Assembly: GCA_022704585.1 (NCBI GenBank)
Contig: JAKJGD010000178.1
Span: 1 to 5,376, forward strand
Reading direction: 5' to 3'
DNA: 5,376 bases
From: Spirochaetota bacterium
Lineage (GTDB): Bacteria; Spirochaetota; UBA4802; UBA5550
Shown: positions 1 to 4,391 of the stretch, piece by piece
Layout: the number at the start of each line of letters is the position of its first letter
Position numbering within the stretch: position 1 is the first letter of the stretch
Made by a program: the position numbers and the translations under genes
The notes under the pieces: generated by a model
Database searches by the model: none
The model's input: only the letters and a program-made list of their open reading frames with translations
Told to the model about the DNA's origin: nothing

Positions 1-572
1 TCGAACACGATGGTATTGATGCCCAGGGCCCTGTACCGCTCCAGGTTCTTCAGTATCATGCCCGAGCCGACCGAGGTGCCGGTGAAATAGAGGCCCCGCG
101 CGGTAATAAGCGGCGGAAGCGATCGGTTCTTCACGTCCGTAAGGAGACCGGGCAGCGCATTGGGGACCAGGACAGCCGTGCCGGCCGGCACATCTCCGTT
201 TTTCAGGCCGTTGTATTCGCGTATGTCGCCTGCCAGGCGCGAGGCCCGAAGATATTCGGTGTAGCGGACGGCTTCTTCCGCGATCTCGCCAGCACCGGTA
301 TCTCCGCCGGCGCGGTAAAGGAGCATGCCGCCGGCCCGGAAGAAGCCGCGGGGCAGGTCACGGTAGGTGTGCAGCCAGCCGCGGTAACGCGCGTGGTCGA
401 CGATCGTCAGGGAACCCTCCCCGTAGGGGAACAGGACCTCAGCCGTTTCCAGGTAGGAGCCGATCAGGTAGTCCCGTCCGGTCAGTATCGCCCGGTAATT
501 GACTGCGACCCCCAGCGACAGGGTTGCGGCCGCAAAAACTGCTACTATGATTTGTCTCGTGTATGTATTCAT
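1..572 (-). CDS. Exported LysM-like / DUF4015-type putative glycoside hydrolase, N-terminal part
   Basis: This minus-strand gene begins at the ATG complementary to 570-572 and is open to the left edge, giving 190 complete codons. Residues 1-25 form a short basic start (MNTYTR) followed by a hydrophobic stretch, read as a signal peptide or signal anchor; no clear lipobox is seen. Residues about 84-140 resemble a LysM module: a 'GDT..GEIAEEA' opening, then 'IREYNGL', then 'VPAGTAVLVPN', matching the usual 'I...N....i..G..L.IP' ending. From about residue 157, 'ITARGLYFTGTSVGS' and 'LGINTIVF' match the first strand and helix of DUF4015-type TIM-barrel proteins (putative glycosyl hydrolases), usually written 'RGIYVTG...AGS...LNAVVIDVKD'. 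The catalytic part lies outside the window, so activity and substrate cannot be judged. LysM plus a glycosidase-like barrel suggests cell-envelope polysaccharide or peptidoglycan work (inference). The ribosome binding site is weak (AGAAG, about 7 bases upstream). It is transcribed away from the mla operon. Confidence 0.72.
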   Translation of the reverse strand, partial: MNTYTRQIIVAVFAAATLSLGVAVNYRAILTGRDYLIGSYLETAEVLFPYGEGSLTIVDHARYRGWLHTYRDLPRGFFRAGGMLLYRAGGDTGAGEIAEEAVRYTEYLRASRLAGDIREYNGLKNGDVPAGTAVLVPNALPGLLTDVKNRSLPPLITARGLYFTGTSVGSGMILKNLERYRALGINTIVF

Positions 573-748
573 GGCATGCTTCTATATGTACAGGACATAA
601 TATAGGCCCCTGTTTATCAATGATTTTTTTTCCCGTGCGGCCGCCGGCGGCGAATCGCGCGATACCGGGCCTGTTTTTTTATTGATTTAAAACAAGCCGG
701 CGTCCATAGTATCTCCGGTTGCATACGACCAATCAATAACGGCGCTTA
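573..748. other. Divergent intergenic region between the DUF4015-type gene and mlaE
   Basis: These 176 bases separate two genes transcribed outward, so both promoters should lie here. The left part (590-632) is AT-rich, with an ATAATATAG box at 597-605, a weak 5-base inverted repeat (ACAGG 590-594 / CCTGT 609-613) and an eight-T run. The centre (636-669) is very G+C-rich and contains the palindrome GCCGCCGGCGGC. The right part (672-690) has a seven-T run leading into the candidate mla promoter. For the leftward gene, a TTGATA (complement of 615-620) and a TATTAT or TATATT (complement of 597-604) are present, but they are only 10-12 bases apart, too close for a standard sigma-70 promoter. I therefore do not call one. 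Confidence 0.6.
682..710 (+). promoter_or_regulatory. Candidate sigma-70-type promoter for the mlaEFD operon
   Basis: TTGATT at 682-687 (4 of 6 to TTGACA) and CATAGT at 705-710 (4 of 6 to TATAAT) are separated by 17 bases, the optimal spacing. An AT-rich stretch with seven T residues lies just upstream and could act as an UP element. Transcription would start near 717, leaving a leader of about 32 bases before the mlaE ATG. The hexamers are only moderate matches, and the sigma-factor preferences of the host are unknown. Confidence 0.38.
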
Positions 749-1579
749 ATGACCACTGAACAGAGGACAACCGGGGGTGCGGGCAGGGGGGCGGTCGATT
801 ACATCGGCGCCAGGATCATGACGTCCTGGGCCGGCTTGCGTGATTTCGGCGCGTACGTGGTTTCCATTGCCAGGTCCCTGAAGTCGCTTCGCTTCATCAG
901 AAAAGACGCGATCAACACTATTATCTTCAGCCAGACCCGGTTCACCGGGATCGACGCGCTGCCGTTCGTCACGGTCGTGGCCGTGCTGGTGGGCGGCGTT
1001 GTCATTATCCAGAGCATGACCAATCTGCCGAAGATAGGCATTGCCGGGTATTTCGGCAACCTCCTGGTCATTATCATCGTCCGGGAGCTCGGCCCGCTGG
1101 TCACGGCCCTCATCGTCGTGAGCCGGTCCGGGACCGCGATGGCGACGGAGATCGCGACGCAGAAGTGGAGCCGCGAGATCCTTTCCCTGGAGATTGCCGG
1201 CGTCGACCCGCGTCTCTACATCGTGGTCCCGCGTCTCGTTGCCTTCACGATCTCGATCTTCTGCCTGACCGTCTTTTTCGATATTGCCGCATTCCTGGGC
1301 GGGTACCTCATATCCCTCACGACGATATACGTGCCGATGGACGTCTTTTTCCGGGACCTGGCCACGACGTTTTCCCTGAATGACCTTGCCGCGACCCTGA
1401 TTAAAAGCGTCATCTTCGGGACCCTTATACCCCTCATCAGCTGTTACTACGGGATGATGCCCCGGTCCAAGTTCGAGATACCCATATTCGCGTCCCGCGC
1501 GGTGAGCCGGTCGCTCTTCGCTATCATCATACTGAACGTCATCATCTCGGTTTCGTTCTATTTTAACTGGGTGGAGTGA
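749..1579 (+). CDS. mlaE: MlaE-family permease of an MCE lipid transport system
   Basis: This is a 276-residue inner-membrane permease of the MlaE/YrbE (Ttg2B) family. In known systems it forms a homodimer that joins the MCE protein MlaD to the ATPase MlaF and moves phospholipid between the inner membrane and the periplasmic tunnel. Family landmarks are clear: 'FTGIDALPFV' (65-74), the 'GGVVIIQ' helix (82-88), 'RELGPLVTALIV..RSGTAMATE' (112-134), the ATPase-contacting segment 'EILSLEIAGVDP' (143-154) and 'VVPR' (159-162). Hydrophobic segments lie at about 72-90, 103-124, 163-189, 213-233 and 255-273. The first 45 residues are a polar, partly amphipathic lead, as is usual. One oddity is that after 'CYYG' (232-235) the common 'GGAEGVG.A' stretch is replaced by 'MMPRSKFEIPIFAS'. 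An in-frame TAA ends 9 bases before the ATG, so no longer start exists; the ribosome binding site is poor. The stop overlaps the mlaF translation signals. Confidence 0.93.
   Translation: MTTEQRTTGGAGRGAVDYIGARIMTSWAGLRDFGAYVVSIARSLKSLRFIRKDAINTIIFSQTRFTGIDALPFVTVVAVLVGGVVIIQSMTNLPKIGIAGYFGNLLVIIIVRELGPLVTALIVVSRSGTAMATEIATQKWSREILSLEIAGVDPRLYIVVPRLVAFTISIFCLTVFFDIAAFLGGYLISLTTIYVPMDVFFRDLATTFSLNDLAATLIKSVIFGTLIPLISCYYGMMPRSKFEIPIFASRAVSRSLFAIIILNVIISVSFYFNWVE
1573..1576 (+). promoter_or_regulatory. Ribosome binding site of mlaF, next to the mlaE stop codon
   Basis: GGAG at 1573-1576 sits 7 bases before the GTG start at 1584 and directly abuts the mlaE TGA (1577-1579). It is the best Shine-Dalgarno match of the operon and settles the choice of a GTG start for mlaF. 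Its position inside the last codons of mlaE implies translational coupling of permease and ATPase homologue. Confidence 0.7.
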
Positions 1580-1583
1580 GGCT

Positions 1584-2339
1584 GTGACGCCGCTGGTCGA
1601 GTTCAAAAACGTCTCCTGCGAGGCGCCCGGGTACGAACCGCTTGCCGGGCTGTCGTTCTCGCTGCGCGAGGGGGAAAACGCTGTATTTTTCGGTATCGAG
1701 GGGTCCGGCATCAAGACCATCACCCCGCTTCTCCTGGGCGTCGAGGGCCGGTGCGGGGGCGAGATTATGTTCCGCGGGGAACCGGTGGGGGAGCTCGACT
1801 ACCTGGCAAGGCTGCGCTACCTGAACCGCATCGGGTACCTGCACGGCGATTACGGCCTCCTCTCCAACAAGACGGTCGAACAGAACATATCCCTCCGCCT
1901 CGAGTATTATTCCGAGTATTCCCGGGAGGAGATCAGGGCGATCACCACGCGGCTCATGACGGACCTGCGCATCCTGGACCGGCGCGCGGCCCGTCCCGTC
2001 GAGCTCACCCGCTCGCAGATTCTCCGGACCGCGTACGCGCGGGCAGTCGCCCACAACCCGGACCTTCTCCTGATCGAATTCGCCCTCATCGACCAGTCCC
2101 CGCTCGATATCATTTCGTTCATGGATGTCATGAGGTCCCGGACCGCGAACCCGGAAAAATCGGTGATGTTCATGACTTACGAACCGCAAAAATTTGTTGA
2201 TTTTGCCGACGCATTTCACATGCTGTATCAGGGCAGGATCGTGTTTTCGGGAACGAGGGACGACTTCTTCCGGTCCGGCAACCCGTTCCTTGCCCAGTAC
2301 CGGGACGTGTCCCTGCGGGGGCCGATGGATATCAGGTAA
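1584..2339 (+). CDS. mlaF: MlaF-like ABC protein with all ATPase motifs degenerate (probable pseudo-ATPase)
   Basis: This 251-residue ABC nucleotide-binding-domain protein has normal length and sits between mlaE and mlaD, where the MlaF ATPase normally lies. The overall fold pattern is visible: 'LVEFKNVS' (4-11), a P-loop-like 'FGIEGSGIKT' (36-45), 'RIGYL' (82-86), 'TVEQNI' (97-102), 'AYARAVAHNPDLLLI' (150-164) and 'GRIVFSG' (217-223). The catalytic residues are not conserved. Walker A has Ile43 where the phosphate-binding lysine should be, with Lys44 in the next position. The Q-loop position reads His87-Gly88 instead of Phe-Gln. The signature LSGGQ/M reads LTRSQ (141-145). The Walker B Asp-Glu is Glu165-Phe166. 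The D-loop 'GLDP' reads 'DQSP'. The switch histidine is Tyr199. The frame is open throughout and codon use resembles the neighbours, so this is not an obvious pseudogene or sequencing error. Inference: a structural or regulatory partner of MlaE that probably cannot hydrolyse ATP in the usual way. Cytoplasmic face of the inner membrane. Confidence 0.88.
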   Translation: MTPLVEFKNVSCEAPGYEPLAGLSFSLREGENAVFFGIEGSGIKTITPLLLGVEGRCGGEIMFRGEPVGELDYLARLRYLNRIGYLHGDYGLLSNKTVEQNISLRLEYYSEYSREEIRAITTRLMTDLRILDRRAARPVELTRSQILRTAYARAVAHNPDLLLIEFALIDQSPLDIISFMDVMRSRTANPEKSVMFMTYEPQKFVDFADAFHMLYQGRIVFSGTRDDFFRSGNPFLAQYRDVSLRGPMDIR

Positions 2340-2351
2340 CCGGATAAAGCC

Positions 2352-3077
2352 ATGATCAGGATCGACAGGAAAAAAATAATCGAATCGATGCGACGGAGCC
2401 TGGGCAGGACCGAGTTCAGGGTGGGGCTGTTCGCCATCATACCGGTCGCGCTGATCGTGATGGTCATCCTTGTCAACCTCGGCTATTCCCTGGCGTCGTC
2501 CACCATTGACGTGTACGTGAAGGTGAACAGCATCACCTCGCTGCAGAAGGGGACGCCGGTGCAGGTAAAGGGATACCGGCTGGGCCGCGTTGTAGAGATC
2601 AGGCCCATCTTCAAGCCGGCGCTCCATTTCCTGGCCACGCTCCGGATACGCAAAGACATCGAGCTGTACGAGGACTGCGCCGCCGTCATCACCAACCAGA
2701 ACCTGATCGGCGATCCGGTCGTGGAGCTGCGGAACCCGGAGGCGAAGGGCGCCTTCTTACGGGAGGGCGACGTGCTTGAGGGGATCGAATCCGGCAGCAT
2801 CGAGGACATCATGGCGAAGGTCAACACGCTGCTGACCGAGGCAACGACGATCATGACCCTCTACCGGGAGGTGTCGCAGGAGAGCAGGGGCGACCTCCGC
2901 AGGCTGGTGGTCAGCCTGGCTGACAGCGTCGCGAACGTGAACAATGTCATACAGAACTCGCAGAAGGACATCATCGACATCATCGGGAGCATGCGCAAGA
3001 CCGCGCAGACGCTGGATGAGGTCTCGGCCGAGATTAAAAAGAACCCGATGAAGTTCCTCTTCCAGGGCAAGAAATAG
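2352..3077 (+). CDS. mlaD: MlaD-like MCE-domain protein, inner-membrane anchored
   Basis: This 241-residue protein is the substrate-binding ring component of an MCE transport system. A basic cytoplasmic N-terminus (about 1-23) leads to one transmembrane helix (about 24-46, 'GLFAIIPVALIVMVILVNLGY'-like, first part given only as a landmark). The MCE domain follows (about 51-145), recognisable by 'L.KGTPVQVKGYRLGRVVEI' (64-83) and the later 'NQNLIGDPVVEL' (115-126), which matches the family's 's.gLlG...vEL'. Residues about 148-230 are polar and heptad-like, predicted as a periplasmic helical/coiled-coil tail, ending in 'IKKNPMKFLFQGKK', a closing motif common in MlaD-like proteins. In known systems MlaD forms a hexamer on the periplasmic side of MlaE and passes lipid through a central pore. 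It follows mlaF by 12 bases, with a modest GGA-type ribosome site. It closes the operon; no mlaA, mlaB or mlaC lies in the window. Only 18 bases separate its stop from the convergent glycosyltransferase stop, and no convincing terminator is visible there. Confidence 0.92.
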   Translation: MIRIDRKKIIESMRRSLGRTEFRVGLFAIIPVALIVMVILVNLGYSLASSTIDVYVKVNSITSLQKGTPVQVKGYRLGRVVEIRPIFKPALHFLATLRIRKDIELYEDCAAVITNQNLIGDPVVELRNPEAKGAFLREGDVLEGIESGSIEDIMAKVNTLLTEATTIMTLYREVSQESRGDLRRLVVSLADSVANVNNVIQNSQKDIIDIIGSMRKTAQTLDEVSAEIKKNPMKFLFQGKK

Positions 3078-3095
3078 ACGGCCCCACCGCACGCC

Positions 3096-4091
3096 TTATT
3101 TTTTCTTGTTAATGTTAACCGCTTCCAGGATACTGTACGGCTGCTTGTTCTGCGATTCGTGGTAGATCCGGATCAGTATCTCCGCGAGGATCCCGATCTG
3201 GATAAAGAGCACGCTCAGCACGATGAGGAGCACCGTGAGGAGCAGGAACGGGTTCCTCGACATCGAATGGTTGAGGAACACCTTCATCAGTATAACCGCC
3301 GTCCCGCTGAGAACGCTCAGCACGAGCATTATGAAGCCGGTGCCCCCGAACACGTAGATCGGCTTCGTCGAGTATTTCCCCAGGAAGGAGACGGTTATGA
3401 GGTCCAGGATAACCTTGAAGGTTCGTATGATCCCGTACTTGGAGCTGCCGTACTTGCGGGGGTGGTGCGTGACCGGGATCTCGGTGATGTTCGCGCCGAT
3501 CCAGGAGGCATGCACCGGTATGAAGCGGTGCATCTCGCCGTAGAGGTTCACCTGCTTCAGGAGGTCGCTGCGGTACGCCTTCAGGGAGCACCCCAGGTCA
3601 TGGAGCTTCACGCCGGTGACTTTCGCGATCAGCCAGTTGGCGATCTTCGACGGGATTGTGCGGCTGATCAGCTTGTCCTTCCGCTTCTTCCGCCATCCGC
3701 TCACCACGTCGTACCCTTCCTCGATTTTATGCAGCAGCGTGCCAATGTCGTTCGGGTCGTTCTGTAAATCGGAATCCATGAACACGATGACATCGCCGGT
3801 CGCATGGTCAATGCCCGCCGACATGGCGGCCGTCTGCCCGAAGTTGCGGCGGAACAGGACCGCCTTGATGTTGCGGTCGGCAAGGGCTATGTCCCGGAGG
3901 ATGTCGGGCGAGGCGTCCCTGCTGCCGTCATCAATGAAGATGACCTCGTAGGTCACGCCGAGCGGCTTCAGGGCCTTTACGATCTCCTCGTACTGGAGGC
4001 GGATGTTGCCCTCCTCGTTGTATACGGGCAGTACCACTGACAGGTACGGGTGCTTCGGTACGCTTTTTCTGGCGGATTTCTTCGCGGGCAT
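3096..4091 (-). CDS. Family 2 glycosyltransferase, polyprenyl-phosphate sugar synthase type (GtrB/ArnC/DPM1-like)
   Basis: This 331-residue membrane-bound transferase has a GT-A fold and probably moves a sugar from a nucleotide donor to undecaprenyl (polyprenyl) phosphate on the cytoplasmic face, for glycan, O-antigen or lipid A decoration. Visible motifs are 'SVVLPVYNEE' (18-27), the nucleotide-binding 'IDDGSRD' (53-59), 'RRNFGQTAAMSAG' (81-93), the metal-binding DSD in 'MDSDLQNDP' (105-113), 'GWRKKRKD' (132-139), 'DLGCSLKAYR' (165-174), 'GEMHRFIP' (185-192) and 'RKYGSSKYG' (212-220). Two C-terminal membrane helices follow (about 245-272 and 281-305), then 'GILAEILIRIYHESQ' (300-314), typical of the GtrB-like group. 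Length fits the family. A basic leader (MPAKKSARKSVPK) precedes the catalytic domain. The start is supported by GGAG (complement of 4099-4102), 7 bases upstream. Donor sugar and pathway cannot be read from the sequence, and no flippase or partner transferase is adjacent. It converges on mlaD and is divergent from the dehydratase gene. Confidence 0.92.
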   Translation of the reverse strand: MPAKKSARKSVPKHPYLSVVLPVYNEEGNIRLQYEEIVKALKPLGVTYEVIFIDDGSRDASPDILRDIALADRNIKAVLFRRNFGQTAAMSAGIDHATGDVIVFMDSDLQNDPNDIGTLLHKIEEGYDVVSGWRKKRKDKLISRTIPSKIANWLIAKVTGVKLHDLGCSLKAYRSDLLKQVNLYGEMHRFIPVHASWIGANITEIPVTHHPRKYGSSKYGIIRTFKVILDLITVSFLGKYSTKPIYVFGGTGFIMLVLSVLSGTAVILMKVFLNHSMSRNPFLLLTVLLIVLSVLFIQIGILAEILIRIYHESQNKQPYSILEAVNINKKK

Positions 4092-4209
4092 GATTGTACT
4101 CCACAGCGAGCTGGCTTAATTTTTTCTTGCAAAAAGCAAGGGTAACGGGGTATCTGCTTTATTACAAACATTTTTTTTGAAATGTTGCGTGTATGAGCCC
4201 CGTGATCCG
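4092..4209. other. AT-rich leader region upstream of the glycosyltransferase
   Basis: This AT-richer stretch between the glycosyltransferase start and the repeat element contains two small perfect inverted repeats. One is CTTGC/GCAAG at 4126-4130 and 4136-4140 with a five-A loop. The other is AACATTT/AAATGTT at 4167-4173 and 4180-4186 with a six-base loop. Neither is followed by a T-tract on a strand where a transcript would need to end, so they are not called terminators. The leftward promoter of the glycosyltransferase should be here or in the repeat, but no pair of hexamers stands out: TTGTAA and TACCCT on the minus strand are spaced 17 bases apart but the second is a poor match. Confidence 0.5.
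4099..4102 (-). promoter_or_regulatory. Ribosome binding site of the glycosyltransferase gene
   Basis: On the minus strand GGAG lies 7 bases before the ATG at 4091, in the context TGTGGAGTACAATC. This supports the chosen start over any internal methionine. Confidence 0.65.
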
Positions 4210-4339
4210 TGTCATTGCGAGGAGCCGCCCTCCGGGTGGCGACGAAGCAATCTGTATAATGACAGGAAATTGTTGTATTTAGAGTGAATGGGCCTTCTCG
4301 GGGTAATGGGCGGCGCGCTTCGCTGCCCTCGCGGTGACA
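4210..4339. repeat. 130-base imperfect inverted-repeat element (MITE-like, TGTCATTGCGAGG family)
   Basis: The element begins TGTCATTGCGAGG (4210-4222) and ends CCTCGCGGTGACA (4327-4339), whose complement TGTCACCGCGAGG matches the left end at 11 of 13 positions. Each half carries its own hairpin. On the left, GCCGCCC/GGGTGGC (4224-4230 with 4234-4240, loop TCC, one G-U pair) is nested within ATTGC/GCAAT (4214-4218 with 4247-4251) and TGTCATT/AATGACA (4210-4216 with 4258-4264). On the right, GGGCGGCG/CGCTGCCC (4308-4315 with 4321-4328, loop of five, one G-U pair). The left half also holds 'GACGAAGCAATCT' (4241-4253), a string I recall from dispersed intergenic repeats of many anaerobe genomes. 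No open reading frame of its own and no target-site duplication are evident. It could be a non-autonomous mobile element or a fold-back RNA-forming repeat; a single copy here cannot show mobility. Confidence 0.7.
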
Positions 4340-4361
4340 ACGGGAACGGTTCCGCCATAAT
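4334..4361 (+). promoter_or_regulatory. Candidate promoter of the dehydratase gene, -35 inside the repeat end
   Basis: GTGACA at 4334-4339 (5 of 6 to TTGACA) and CATAAT at 4356-4361 (5 of 6 to TATAAT) are 16 bases apart, giving the best sigma-70-like match in the window. The -35 box is exactly the last six bases of the inverted-repeat element. Transcription would start near 4368, with a leader of about 24 bases and a weak GTGGA ribosome site at 4378-4382 before the ATG at 4392. No test of activity is possible from sequence alone. Confidence 0.5.
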
Positions 4362-4391
4362 TCGATTTTATTTTGCAGTGGATATAAAATC

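Noticed and set aside
641..680. A rho-independent terminator formed by the G+C-rich centre and the seven-T run in the first intergenic region.
   Set aside because: No stem directly abuts the T-run, and no gene reads rightward into this position, since the left gene is on the minus strand.
1692..1718. The odd Walker A (GSGIKT) as a sequencing indel or local frameshift.
   Set aside because: The spacing before and after aligns to canonical P-loops without a gap, the downstream frame continues to the normal stop, and four other distant motifs are also substituted.
746..2627. Two long minus-strand open frames (325 and 354 codons) opposite mlaE, mlaF and the start of mlaD.
   Set aside because: They are products of G+C-rich codon use on the opposite strand: low-complexity Arg/Asp/Gly/Pro-rich translations with no recognisable domain, lying over clearly recognised genes.
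3079..3108. A terminator after mlaD using GGC...GCC and the following T-rich stretch.
   Set aside because: The stem would have only three pairs with a ten-base loop, and the T-rich stretch is the end of the glycosyltransferase coding sequence.
3159..3767. A 202-codon plus-strand open frame inside the glycosyltransferase region.
   Set aside because: It is antisense to a gene with complete GT2 motifs and shows only charged, low-complexity sequence.
4126..4186. The two AT-rich hairpins as terminators or a riboswitch.
   Set aside because: They are short, are not followed by a T-tract in the useful direction, and show no conserved aptamer pattern.
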